A stretch of DNA of 63,168 bases, taken from CAVPDE01 sp964580575 (lineage in GTDB: Bacteria; Desulfobacterota; DSM-4660; Desulfatiglandales; HGW-15). Below are positions 25,139 through 33,613 of the stretch, one piece after another (position 1 is the stretch's first letter; the number at the start of each line of letters is the position of its first letter). Position numbers and translations under genes: made by a program. A model generated the notes under the pieces. The model was not told the DNA's origin and did no database searches. It was given only the letters and a program-made list of their open reading frames with translations. The stretch covers positions 1-63,168 of the forward strand of contig CAZOLJ010000019.1 of assembly GCA_964580575.1 (NCBI GenBank). The letters run 5' to 3'.

Positions 25139-25391
25139 GGCCCACATAGATAGGCCAGGGAGTTGTCTGGACAAGTCAAAAGCCCTGCTCACCTGGTGGC
25201 GTGTGGAGCCGAGCGAGAATGTCGCGACGATGCCTGAAAGACGTCGGGGCGGGATCGCTGCGCGGCGACAATTACATCTGCCGGCGGAAGTTGTTGACGG
25301 CGCACAATCGCTTCCTGCTGCGGGAACAAGGAGCCGCACGATAGGGGTTGGTGATGGGAGCTACTATCTCGGGACCCATGGAGAAGGCACG
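25139..25391. other. Spacer before the ion-channel gene
   Basis: No gene recognised; the reading frame of the channel is open across it but its residues look non-coding. GGAGAAGG at 25380-25387 is a good ribosome binding site for the GTG start at 25392. Composition is high in CG dinucleotides compared with the rest of the window. Confidence 0.45.
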
Positions 25392-26204
25392 GTGAATACG
25401 AGCAACACCCAACTCGCATCGAGCCTGCGCGAACGCGTCCGCAGTTTCATCGAAAGTGCGCGGTTCGAGAGGTCCATTACTGCGCTGATCGTTGCGAACG
25501 CCATCACGCTCGGAATCGAAACCTCACCGCCGGTCGCGGCACGATTCGGCGATTCGCTTTACGCGTTCGACCGACTGGTGCTGGCTGTGTTCGTAGTCGA
25601 ACTGCTGTTACGCTTCTTCGTCTACCGTGGTCGCTTCTTCGGGGACCCCTGGCGCGTGTTCGACTTTGTGATCGTTGGGATAGCGGTCGTTCCGGCGGGC
25701 GGAGCGTTCACCGTCCTGCGCGCCTTGCGCGTGTTGCGCGTGCTCCGGCTGGTTTCGCTGGTGCCGTCGATGCGCCGGGTGATTGGCGCTCTGCTTAAAG
25801 CACTGCCAGGCATGGCGTCGATCGTCGGCCTCTTGGGACTCGTACTCTACGTATTTGCGGTCCTGGCCACGAAACTGTACGGTGCGATCGCGCCGGAGTT
25901 CTTCGGCAACCTCGGTGCGTCGCTGTTCACGATGTTCCAAGTCATGACCGTCGAAGGCTGGCCCGACGTTGCACGCAGCGTCATGACGCATTCGCCGCAT
26001 TCCTGGATCTTCTTCGTCGTCTACCTGCTCATCGCGACGTTCATGGTGTTGAACCTGTTCATTGCGGTGGTCGTCAACGCGATGCAGTCCCAGGTCACAG
26101 AAGACCTCAAGGACGAGGGAGAAGCGCACACCCGGTTGATCCTCGACGAGGTACGCGCGTTGCGGCGGGAGATCGAGGCGCTGCGTGGGCCGTCGCAATC
26201 GTGA
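25392..26204 (+). CDS. Voltage-gated sodium channel, NaChBac type
   Basis: 270 residues from a GTG start with GGAGAAGG upstream. One six-helix domain. S1 begins RSITALIVANAITLGIETSP (27-46). S4 carries four arginines at three-residue spacing (residues 110, 113, 116, 119 in TVLRALRVLRVLRLVSLVP). S5 is MASIVGLLGLVLYVFAVLAT. The pore loop ends FQVMTVEGWPDVA, with selectivity filter T186-V-E188-G-W190 in place of NaChBac TLESW. S6 has NLFIAVVVNAM, and a C-terminal coiled coil (RLILDEVRALRREIEALRG) suits tetramerisation. Such inner-membrane channels let Na+ in and are linked to motility or pH/salt response. Codon use is markedly richer in CG-rich codons than the neighbours, which suggests recent transfer. 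Confidence 0.92.
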   Translation: MNTSNTQLASSLRERVRSFIESARFERSITALIVANAITLGIETSPPVAARFGDSLYAFDRLVLAVFVVELLLRFFVYRGRFFGDPWRVFDFVIVGIAVVPAGGAFTVLRALRVLRVLRLVSLVPSMRRVIGALLKALPGMASIVGLLGLVLYVFAVLATKLYGAIAPEFFGNLGASLFTMFQVMTVEGWPDVARSVMTHSPHSWIFFVVYLLIATFMVLNLFIAVVVNAMQSQVTEDLKDEGEAHTRLILDEVRALRREIEALRGPSQS

Positions 26205-26473
26205 CCTCGTATAGCGTGAGACCGACAGGCCCAGCGTTGTCGCCGCCGGTGGCCGCAGGAGGGAACCAGCGCCAAGTAAAAATGTAAAAATGGGACGCTG
26301 TTAAGTTTTTAAGTTTACGTCGTGCTGATAGGGCTTTCTCACGCCTAGGAGATCCAGAATTGACGCTGCCGGAGCCATTCACCAAGTCATGGTCGGGATC
26401 ATTGAAAGGGACGCCGCATTCAGGGGCGATACCGACAGGAATAGTGAAGCCATGAGGCCTAGATCGAAGACGG

Positions 26474-27115
26474 TCACCACCCGAAGATCTTCAGCACGTC
26501 GGCGCTCAGGGGTCGCTGGAGCCAGCGCTTTTGTTTTTCTGTGAGCGGGCCCACCTGCTTCTCGATCCAATCGATGTCCCCCGTGAGCAGAGCCAGTTTC
26601 TCAGGACCTGTCAGGTCATATTCCTCAAGGGCATCGGCCCACCGGTGGAGCAGCTTGTAGACAAAGTCCGTGTTAACGGCCGCACGCTCCAGGACCCGAA
26701 GGATCTCCTCTTTGTGCACCGGGACCTTATGTTCCGTCTCTAACGCCGCCGCTTGATCAACGGCCGTTTTCACCGCTTTGAGCAGCTGATCCGGTGTAAA
26801 CGGTTTTTCAATGTATTCGGCAGCGCCGAGCTTCATGGCCTGCATCGCCGTTTGCACATTGGCATAACCGGTGATGATGATCACGGGCATGGACGGTTTG
26901 GCCTTCTTGACGTCCCTCAGAATGAGCATGCCTCCCATGTCCGGCATCCGGACGTCGGTCAAGACAAGGTCATAGCTCTTGCCGAGCGCCCACTCCAGCC
27001 CCTGCCGGCCGCTCAACGTGGCCTCCACCTCGTACTCCCCATGCCCTAGGATTTTGTTGACGCTGTTGAGCACGATCTGCTCATCGTCAATGACCAGGAC
27101 CTTCTTCTTTGTCAT
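26474..27115 (-). CDS. Response regulator with unusual helical C-terminal domain
   Basis: 213 residues starting MTKKKVLVIDDEQIVLNSVN. The receiver domain (1-120) is complete: DDE, phospho-acceptor Asp in LVLTDVRMPDMGG, T in IIITGYA, K in EYIEKPFTP. The remaining 90 residues are not a DNA-binding domain: HKEEILRVLERAAVNTDFVY, then WADALEEYDLTGPEKLALLT, GDIDWIE and GPLTEKQKRWLQRPLSADVL. This helical unit resembles small LigA-like or Nif11-like helical proteins but I cannot name it. A paralogue with the same tail is at 46190-46831. It lies 29 bases after its cognate sensor kinase (stop at 27145). Confidence 0.9.
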   Translation of the reverse strand: MTKKKVLVIDDEQIVLNSVNKILGHGEYEVEATLSGRQGLEWALGKSYDLVLTDVRMPDMGGMLILRDVKKAKPSMPVIIITGYANVQTAMQAMKLGAAEYIEKPFTPDQLLKAVKTAVDQAAALETEHKVPVHKEEILRVLERAAVNTDFVYKLLHRWADALEEYDLTGPEKLALLTGDIDWIEKQVGPLTEKQKRWLQRPLSADVLKIFGW

Positions 27116-27144
27116 CGCTTTCTTCCTTCCAGGCCTCTTCTCCC

Positions 27145-29121
27145 CTATGCTTCCTTGCCCTCCACTCCCTGAGATGGAGAGGCCAGCGGCAGAGAGAATC
27201 GGAACCTCATCCAATGGCCCGGCTCTGATTCGGCCCTGATTTCTCCGTGATGTTTCGTGATGATCTCCCGGGTGATAAAGAGACCCAGCCCCGTGCTCCG
27301 GGTGGCTTCCGCGTGGCTCTCGAACCTGACGAATTTTTCGAAAAGCCTCGAGATCTGCTCGGCCGTCAGCCCTTTTCCTTCATTCCACACCTCGAAGTGA
27401 AGAGCGCCGTTTTTCTCTTCAAACCCGAGCCTTATTCTCCCTCCCTTGCGGCCGTATTTCAACGCATTGTCCAGCAGATTCCGGTAGGCGATCTTGAGAA
27501 GGGCCGTATCCCCTTTAAGGACAATCGCTCCCGGAAGCCGTTTCTCGATCGTCACACCCTGCTGGTCAATGACCGGCTTCAGCTCTTCAAGGAGAGGATC
27601 GATGATTTCCCCGACCATTTCCATGACTTTCGGGATCACCCTCAGCTCGCCCTTTTCGATTCGTGCGAGGTCGAGGTAGTTTCGGGTCATCCTCACGGCG
27701 CCGTCAATGCTTTTAGCGATGTTGCGCGCGAGCGCAGCCTGCGCTTCACTCAAAGTTCCCACAATCCCCGCGTCCAGAGCCCTCGCAGAAGTGTAAATGA
27801 CTCCTAAGGTGTTCTTCAGTTCATGGGAGACAAAACCCAACATGTCGAGGTAGTTCCTGTTCATTTCCTCAAGGGATTTGTTGGACTGCTCCAGAGCCGA
27901 ATGGGTGGCTCTCAGTTTTTCGTCCCTTTCCTTCAAGCTCACGGCCATCAGGTTGAAGGCCTGGGTCAAGTCCTTCACCTCATCATCCGCCTTGGGTTCT
28001 TTCACGTTGAGGTCAAGGTTCCCGCCCCCGATTTTCCCTGCAGCCACTGCCAGCCGGCTGATCGAACCGGTCAGGCGCCGGGCAAAAATCAGTCCGATGG
28101 CCAGCACGAAAATGCCCACACCGCCGGAGATGGCTCCGTAGAGCTTCCACAGGTCCCACTTCAAATCATCATACTGCTTGGCCAACACCCCCACGTAAAG
28201 GATCCCCACCACGTTCCCATTGATGTCGTGGATCGGATCGTAGGCGCTCAGATACCAGTCCTTCACCACAAAAGCCCTGTCGTACCAGTTCAGACCGTTT
28301 TCCAGCACCTTGTCGTAGACCTCTTCGCTCACCCGAGTTCCAATAGCTCTGTTGCCATTGGCCAGGATCACATTCGTGGCAATGCGGACATCCCATTGAA
28401 AAATGGTGACGGTCCCCAGGGGCTGGCCCTGGTACATCTTGTTTTCAAAAACGATGGAGCGGATCTTGTCCACCAGACTGTGGTTCCGATTCAGGAGCAG
28501 GCCCGCGTAGATAGCCCCGATCACTTTTCCCCCGTCATCCCGAACAGGAGCGCTCGCCACAAGCGCCATTCCGGCTGATTCTGAAGTCTTGGCCCTGACC
28601 TTTGACTTCGGCGTGGGCTCAAAGACGATGAAGGCCCGCTCTTCAAGGTTGCCTCCCTCATCACGAAGTCGCTGTTGCCCAAGCAGGGTGATCCCTTTTC
28701 TCGTCTCGCCTTTCAATGCCCCGGACACAAAGGGATCGTTGGAGAGGATGTCCCCGGTCTTGTAAGGCTCCAGGCTCCGCACCAGCACTTGACCTTTGCT
28801 GTCCGTGAGGGAAAGAAAATCGAAACCGCACTGTCTCCTCACTTCCTCCAGGGCTACCCGATTGGATGGGGAATCGGGCCTAGCATAAGCCTCGTCCACG
28901 CGCTTTCCCGTGCTGAGCACGGTCACGAAAAGCTGGAGCCGGTCCATTTCATTGTGGAGCACATCCCACGCCGAGCGCAGGTCGAGGCTCACCCTGCGTT
29001 GGGCTTCATCGAGGGTGGTCCGGTTGATCAGAAAGGCGCTGAGCACCGCGCCCAGAATCCCGAAGAGGGCAATGACCAGAACAAAATTGAGGAAGATCCG
29101 TTTGTGTAACGGGATGCGCAT
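27145..29121 (-). CDS. Cache-HAMP sensor histidine kinase
   Basis: 658 residues. Membrane helix (residues 9-31), periplasmic Cache_3/Cache_2-type sensor (about 40-315; ends GTVTIFQWDVRIATNVILA, RAIGTRVSEEVYDKVLENG, WYLSAYDPIHDINGNVVGIL), second helix (AISGGVGIFVLAIGLIFARR), HAMP, coiled coil, HisKA with phospho-His in FVSHELKNTLGVIYTS, and HATPase (NLLDNALKYG, GLGLFITREII). The sensor half is paralogous to that of the kinase at 47195-49120 but the kinase half is of a different subfamily. It is transcribed with the response regulator at 26474. It lies downstream of the hydrogenase operon after a 150-base spacer with a palindromic repeat. Confidence 0.93.
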   Translation of the reverse strand: MRIPLHKRIFLNFVLVIALFGILGAVLSAFLINRTTLDEAQRRVSLDLRSAWDVLHNEMDRLQLFVTVLSTGKRVDEAYARPDSPSNRVALEEVRRQCGFDFLSLTDSKGQVLVRSLEPYKTGDILSNDPFVSGALKGETRKGITLLGQQRLRDEGGNLEERAFIVFEPTPKSKVRAKTSESAGMALVASAPVRDDGGKVIGAIYAGLLLNRNHSLVDKIRSIVFENKMYQGQPLGTVTIFQWDVRIATNVILANGNRAIGTRVSEEVYDKVLENGLNWYDRAFVVKDWYLSAYDPIHDINGNVVGILYVGVLAKQYDDLKWDLWKLYGAISGGVGIFVLAIGLIFARRLTGSISRLAVAAGKIGGGNLDLNVKEPKADDEVKDLTQAFNLMAVSLKERDEKLRATHSALEQSNKSLEEMNRNYLDMLGFVSHELKNTLGVIYTSARALDAGIVGTLSEAQAALARNIAKSIDGAVRMTRNYLDLARIEKGELRVIPKVMEMVGEIIDPLLEELKPVIDQQGVTIEKRLPGAIVLKGDTALLKIAYRNLLDNALKYGRKGGRIRLGFEEKNGALHFEVWNEGKGLTAEQISRLFEKFVRFESHAEATRSTGLGLFITREIITKHHGEIRAESEPGHWMRFRFSLPLASPSQGVEGKEA

Positions 29122-29207
29122 CTGTTTCTATTCCTTACCAATATAGCTCCCTAGCCGCAGCCAAAGAGTGCTTGCCTTCGAACCTTCCCTTGAGTCAGAG
29201 CCAATGA

Positions 29208-29260
29208 GTAAGCAGTATGCAGTAGGTAGTCAGCAGAAGAGACACTGCCTACTGCTTACC
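29208..29260. repeat. Dispersed palindromic repeat, GTAAGCAGT family, copy 1
   Basis: GTAAGCAGTATGCAGTAGG and CACTGCCTACTGCTTACC face each other. Related copies are at 46071-46128 and 57700-57776. It sits between two kinase genes and might act as a transcription-attenuating hairpin. Confidence 0.75.
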
Positions 29261-29274
29261 GGTTCTGCGGGGCT

Positions 29275-31158
29275 CTAAACGGACGGCAGGAGGCAGGTGA
29301 ATGTGGTCCCTTCGCCCACCTTGCTCTTGACGGATATGGAACCTCCCAGGAAGTCCAGGACTTCTTTCACGATGACGAGACCGAGTCCGGTGCCCTCCTC
29401 TGCCAGGACCTTGGCGTTCTCGGCCCTGAAAAATTCGGTGAACAGCCGCGAGAGGTCTTCTTCGGGTATGCCGATGCCGCTGTCGGACACCTCGAAGCGC
29501 ACCCGGTGATCCCTTTCCGCGGCCAGGGAAACACGGACTCTTCCGCCGGACGGGGTGTACTTGATCGCATTGGAGATGAGATTGCCGAAAAGCTCGTCCA
29601 GAAGTTTCCCGTCAGCCAACAGCTCCGGCACAGAGGGGTCAACGACAAAGTCGATGGCCACTCCCTTCTCCGAAGCGGGACTCGCGTAAAGCTCTTCGAG
29701 GGCCCTCAGCACTTTCACCCCGTCCACCGGCTGAATCTCAGCCCTGTCCTGGTGCTGCCGCTTGATGCCGAGTTTCAGAAGGTCATTGACCATGGTTCCC
29801 AGGATTTCCAGCCGCTTCTCGCACCGCAGGATCGCGTCCTGCTGCTGCTCGCTCACAGGCCCCAAATAGCCCTTCCGGAGCACCTTCATGAGGCTGTAGA
29901 TGGCGCTGAAGGGCGAACGCAGCTGGTGGGCCGCTTTTTGGAGAAACCAGGTCTTGTTGATTTCTCCCCTCAGGGTTTCAATGGCCAGGGCGGTCAAATC
30001 GCTTAGAAGGGAAAAGAACTTGATGTCGTTTTCGCTGAAGTCATAGGAGATTTCACTGTACATGCAGAAGACTCCCAGGGGCATCTTCTCCACCCTGAGG
30101 GGCAGGCAGACCATGGAGGCGATCCCTTCTTTGCGGATGTCCTCAGGGTACTGGAAGTAGTCCTGTTCGTCGATCCGTCCCATGGCCACAAAGGACCCTT
30201 CAATGATTCTCCGGTTAATAGGGCTCTTCTCGATGTCGATGGTCCCTTTGGCCAGGTAGTTTTCGCTGAGCCCGTAGGTGGAGGAGAAAATGAGCTTCCT
30301 GCGCGTCTCGTCCAGCAGCTTGATGGAAGATCCCTTGACGCCCATGATGCTCGCGACGCTGCGGGTGGCCGTGTCCAGGAGATCCTGAAGTTCCGAGCAC
30401 ATCCCCATGCGCTTGACGAGATCGTAGAGGGCGGTCAGTTTGGCATTGCTGGCATCCAGGTCCTTGGAGACTTTGAGAAGGTTCTGGCCTTTGCTCCACA
30501 AGCTTCCACGGACCGTTGTGGTGAGGAATGCGGTGATCAGGACCGCAGCCCCGAAAAACACGTACACGAGCGCTACCTCTTTCAGGCTCTGCTGGGCGAG
30601 CAGCAGGTTCGGGAACAGGGAGCTCTGGAGCAGGAGAGGCTGTTCCGGCAGGACCCCTGCCCTCACAAGCCCCACAAGGACGGCCGTGGCCAGAAGAGAG
30701 CTGAAGGTGTAGAGGTAGCAAGCCAGAGGCACGAGCAAGAGGCCGGCGAGGATGATGTGGAAGATCACAAACATGAGAAGAGGGCTGTAAATGCCCCCTG
30801 TGAAGTAGATCATGGCGTAGAGGGCCAGCAGGTCCAGGGAAATCTGAAAGTGGGCGAAGGTGGTGTAGGGCTGGACATGCAAGGCCTTGGTAGCGTCCAG
30901 CCTCCGGCATGCGGCGCGGAATACCAGGTTGTACAGGAAAATGGCGAGCGCGATGAGCGTGAAGGGAACGAGAGGGAATTTGGGTTCCAGAAAACGCAGG
31001 ACCCCGGCTCCGACCAGTGCTCCACCCACGGCGAACCAACGGACTCGGATGAACCAGTGAACCCTTTCTATGAGTTCTTTCCGGAAGAACAGCTGCTGCT
31101 TGACCAGCTCATACCCGGCCTCAGGAAAAGGGTCTTTTCCCTTTTCGGGGAGAGCCAT
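29275..31158 (-). CDS. Membrane-bound GAF histidine kinase in the hydrogenase operon
   Basis: 627 residues. An N-terminal block of about six membrane helices (residues 40-215: WFAVGGALVGAGVLRF, FTLIALAIFLYNLVFRAA, LLALYAMIYFTGGIYSPLLM, VFFGAAVLITAFLTTTV), a GAF domain (about 245-395), HisKA with phospho-His in KAAHQLRSPFSAIYSLMKVL, and HATPase (NLISNAIKYTPSG, DSGIGIPEEDL, GTGLGLVIVKEVLDFLGG). The gene begins 3 bases after the REC-only regulator, which follows hoxW by 12 bases, so all three appear cotranscribed with the hydrogenase. The multi-helix input suggests sensing of a membrane or redox signal. A link to hydrogenase activity is an inference from context. Confidence 0.92.
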   Translation of the reverse strand: MALPEKGKDPFPEAGYELVKQQLFFRKELIERVHWFIRVRWFAVGGALVGAGVLRFLEPKFPLVPFTLIALAIFLYNLVFRAACRRLDATKALHVQPYTTFAHFQISLDLLALYAMIYFTGGIYSPLLMFVIFHIILAGLLLVPLACYLYTFSSLLATAVLVGLVRAGVLPEQPLLLQSSLFPNLLLAQQSLKEVALVYVFFGAAVLITAFLTTTVRGSLWSKGQNLLKVSKDLDASNAKLTALYDLVKRMGMCSELQDLLDTATRSVASIMGVKGSSIKLLDETRRKLIFSSTYGLSENYLAKGTIDIEKSPINRRIIEGSFVAMGRIDEQDYFQYPEDIRKEGIASMVCLPLRVEKMPLGVFCMYSEISYDFSENDIKFFSLLSDLTALAIETLRGEINKTWFLQKAAHQLRSPFSAIYSLMKVLRKGYLGPVSEQQQDAILRCEKRLEILGTMVNDLLKLGIKRQHQDRAEIQPVDGVKVLRALEELYASPASEKGVAIDFVVDPSVPELLADGKLLDELFGNLISNAIKYTPSGGRVRVSLAAERDHRVRFEVSDSGIGIPEEDLSRLFTEFFRAENAKVLAEEGTGLGLVIVKEVLDFLGGSISVKSKVGEGTTFTCLLPSV

Positions 31159-31161
31159 ATC

Positions 31162-31575
31162 TCATCCTTTCGATGTCTCCTCCAAAACCTTTTCAATCAC
31201 TGAAAGCAATTCTTCCGGGTCAATCGGCTTTTCGAGGAACTGCGTGACAGGCCAGTTTTCTCCCATAATGTGCTGGAACTTCTCAGGCCCTGCTTCCGCC
31301 ATTTTTTTCGTGAAGCCCGTTACCATAATGATCGGAATTTCCTTATAGGCCGGATTGTTCCTGACCTTGTAGGCCAGGCTGAAACCTTCCGTGTCCGTGG
31401 CCATCATCACGTCGAGAAGAATGAGATCCGGGGCCTTTTCCTGGATCTTCTGAAAGCCCTCCTTCCCGTTGTGAGCGGTTCGGACCCCGTACTTTCTGCT
31501 CTCCAGGACAATGCGGATAGACTCTACAAGGTCCCGGTCGTCATCGATGATAAGGATATCTTCTCCCTTGGCCAT
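31162..31575 (-). CDS. Single-domain response regulator
   Basis: 137 residues, receiver only: EDILIIDDDRDLVESIRIVL, phospho-acceptor Asp in LILLDVMMATDTEGFSLAYK, T in IIMVTGFTKKMAE, K in FLEKPIDPEE. The insertion before the alpha-4 helix (KMAEAGPEKFQHIMGENWPVTQ) is typical of stand-alone receivers of the TadZ/CheY-like class. No output domain, so it must act by protein contact or in a phosphorelay. It lies between hoxW and the GAF kinase with 12 and 3 base spacings. Confidence 0.9.
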   Translation of the reverse strand: MAKGEDILIIDDDRDLVESIRIVLESRKYGVRTAHNGKEGFQKIQEKAPDLILLDVMMATDTEGFSLAYKVRNNPAYKEIPIIMVTGFTKKMAEAGPEKFQHIMGENWPVTQFLEKPIDPEELLSVIEKVLEETSKG

Positions 31576-31587
31576 GTCTCTCTCCTT

Positions 31588-32109
31588 CTACCTCGACCCA
31601 CCCGTTACATCATTGATGGATCCCTGCCTTTTGTCAATGAATTCTCTCCAACAGAACTGCACAATTTCCGAGCGTGCCCTTTCCGCCTTTTCCTGAGCTT
31701 CGAGGGACAATCCCTCGCCAAACCCGAAATCACTCCCCTGAACCGAGACCACCCACATGGCCGGAGTTCGCTGATACAGGGACTCCAGAAGGCCCGCGAG
31801 CCCCTCAGGATGGAGATGGTGCGTGTCAGAGGCCGAGAAATCCTCTTTCGGTTGAATCCGGGTCCATCGCAAACCGCGCTCCAGGGTCTCCACGGTCGCG
31901 TCCACGAGAAGGAGAACCTCCGCGCTCTGGACTTCCTCAGCGAGCACGGGGTCCAACTGGTGAAGGGAGCGCAAAGTGATCCCTGTCCCGTCCCCGAAGT
32001 CACGCGAAAGCTGTTCGATCACATAGGGCCCAATCCCGTCATCCTTTCGGTGGGGATTCCCGTACCCGATGATCCAGGTGGAATGGAGTTCAGGCTTTTC
32101 TGCCGGCAC
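31588..32109 (-). CDS. hoxW: [NiFe] hydrogenase maturation protease
   Basis: 173 residues. Cuts the C-terminal tail of the large subunit after nickel insertion. The HyaD/HybD-type motifs are present: GYGNPHRKDDGIGPYVIEQL (first Ni-ligating Asp or Glu region), LLLVDATVETLE (second Asp), DTHHLHPEGLAGLL (His) and the VSVQGSDFGFGEGLS loop. Its substrate is probably HoxH, whose gene lies 3 bases upstream and which carries the cleavable tail. The order hoxH-hoxW then a response regulator gives a single operon. Confidence 0.93.
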   Translation of the reverse strand: MPAEKPELHSTWIIGYGNPHRKDDGIGPYVIEQLSRDFGDGTGITLRSLHQLDPVLAEEVQSAEVLLLVDATVETLERGLRWTRIQPKEDFSASDTHHLHPEGLAGLLESLYQRTPAMWVVSVQGSDFGFGEGLSLEAQEKAERARSEIVQFCWREFIDKRQGSINDVTGGSR

Positions 32110-32112
32110 GAA

Positions 32113-33543
32113 TCAGTCCCTCTTGAGCTCTGTCACAAGCCGTTGATCCCAATCAAAGATTTGAACGAGAAGCGGCATCTGACCCAGGGCGTGGGTTGAG
32201 CAGGAAAGGCAAGGATCGTAGCAGCGAATAGCCCCTTCCACCCGGTTCAGAAAACCTTCCCGCACTTCTCCCCTGTGAATGTACTCCTTGGCCACGCCTT
32301 CTACAGAGCGGTTCATGGCGATGTTGTTGTGGCCTGTGGCGACAATGAGGTTGGCCTTGCGAATGGCGCCGTACTCGTCCACCTGGTAATGGTGGATCAG
32401 GGTCCCTCTCGGTGCCTCAATGACGCCCACCCCCTCTGAACAGGACGGACCCTTGGTGATGCGGATGTCTTTTCCGCAGATCCTGGGATTCTTGAAAAGG
32501 GCTTCAGCCCGTTCCAGACAGTTCAGGAGTTCGATCATGCGCGTGTAGTGGTACATCAAGGTGCCACCCTCGATCCCGTCCTGAGCCAAACTCCGGTACT
32601 CTCTCAAAGCCTCATCCGCCTTGGGGGTGCTCATCGCGTCCGCTGCATTCACGCGGCCCAGAGGTCCGACCCGGTAACACCCTCCAGGATACCCCTGGGG
32701 TTTGAAAAAGGGGAACTTCAGGTAAGACCATGGCTCCACATGCTCGCCAATGAACTCCAGATATCGGCTGGGATCGAATTCCACGAGCACGAGGCCGTCC
32801 GGGCCCGCGACTCTGAAGTTCCCGTCATACATGTTGGGGCAACCATTCTCATCCATCAGTCCGGCGTAGTTGGACGGATAGGCGGCGAACCTTCTGACCT
32901 CCTCCAGGTTCTTCTCCACCCAGCCCTTGATAAAGTCGAGCCCGATCTGGGCTGTCTCATAGGCTTCTTTAAAGCCGGCGACCAGGCTGTCCTGATCCTC
33001 CTTGGCCAGGGGGTTCATCACACCTCCCGGCACGGCAAAAGCAGGATGGACCTTTTTCCCTCCCAGGGCCTTGATGATGTCCTGGCCGAACTTGCGGAGG
33101 CGGATCCCTTTCTTGGCCAGATCCGGAAATGCGCCGATCACGCCGAGCACATTGCGCTTGGCCGGGTCGGAGTCCCAGCCCAAGAGAAGATCCGGGCTTG
33201 CCAGATAAAAGAAGTGAAGAGCATGGGACTGGATGAATTGTCCCATGTGTTCCAGCTCTCGAAGGAGCCTGGCGGTTTCGGGGATCTCCACGCCCAGAAT
33301 CGCATCGCACGCTTTGGCAGAGGCGAGCTGGTGACTCACAGGGCAAATGCCGCAGATGCGCTGGGTGATCACCGGCATTTCCTCAAAGGGCCTTCCTTCG
33401 CAGAAGCGCTCGTATCCCCTGAACTGGGTCACGTGGAATTGAGCCCCTTCCACCTCGCCTTCGGCATCCAAATGAATCACAACCTTGCCGTGGCCTTCCA
33501 CCCGGCTCACGGGATTGATGGTGATTTTTCTTGATTCGGCCAT
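32113..33543 (-). CDS. hoxH: [NiFe] hydrogenase large subunit
   Basis: 476 residues, starting MAESRKITINPVSRVEGHGK; the 59 residues upstream in the open frame come from the 54-bp repeat relic and hoxY. Nickel ligands: L1 RICGICPVSHQLASAKACD (C64, C67) and L2 DPCLSCSTHALGQ (C445, C448). Twenty-five residues follow H451 and are the expected protease-removed tail. Sequence around L1 and L2 is of group 3 (HoxH/MvhA-like, cytoplasmic, NAD(P)-linked). It holds the NiFe(CN)2CO site where H2 is split or made. Partner HoxY lies upstream with a 70-base gap, part of which is a MITE-like relic; hoxW is downstream by 3 bases. Confidence 0.97.
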   Translation of the reverse strand: MAESRKITINPVSRVEGHGKVVIHLDAEGEVEGAQFHVTQFRGYERFCEGRPFEEMPVITQRICGICPVSHQLASAKACDAILGVEIPETARLLRELEHMGQFIQSHALHFFYLASPDLLLGWDSDPAKRNVLGVIGAFPDLAKKGIRLRKFGQDIIKALGGKKVHPAFAVPGGVMNPLAKEDQDSLVAGFKEAYETAQIGLDFIKGWVEKNLEEVRRFAAYPSNYAGLMDENGCPNMYDGNFRVAGPDGLVLVEFDPSRYLEFIGEHVEPWSYLKFPFFKPQGYPGGCYRVGPLGRVNAADAMSTPKADEALREYRSLAQDGIEGGTLMYHYTRMIELLNCLERAEALFKNPRICGKDIRITKGPSCSEGVGVIEAPRGTLIHHYQVDEYGAIRKANLIVATGHNNIAMNRSVEGVAKEYIHRGEVREGFLNRVEGAIRCYDPCLSCSTHALGQMPLLVQIFDWDQRLVTELKRD

Positions 33544-33558
33544 ATCGATCTCCTTAAT

Positions 33559-33612
33559 CGTAACAGTTTGGTAGCTTTTTGAAATCGTCAAAGAAAAAGT
33601 TAAACTGCTACC
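33559..33612. mobile_element. Relic of the 292-bp palindromic element between hoxY and hoxH
   Basis: A 54-base remnant with ends GTAACAGTTT (33560-33569) and AAACTGCTAC (33602-33611), containing AGCTTTTTGAAAT, the inner word of the full element. It is flanked by 8-base direct repeats CCTTAATC (33552-33559 and 33612-33619). The inner part of the element has been lost. It fits the hoxY-hoxH spacer exactly, ending 2 bases ahead of the hoxY stop on the plus coordinate scale. Confidence 0.7.
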
Positions 33613-33613
33613 C

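Noticed and set aside
24020..26473. Integrase or transposase gene to explain the cassette-like block
   Set aside because: No recombinase motifs on either strand. The attC-like call rests on the site alone.
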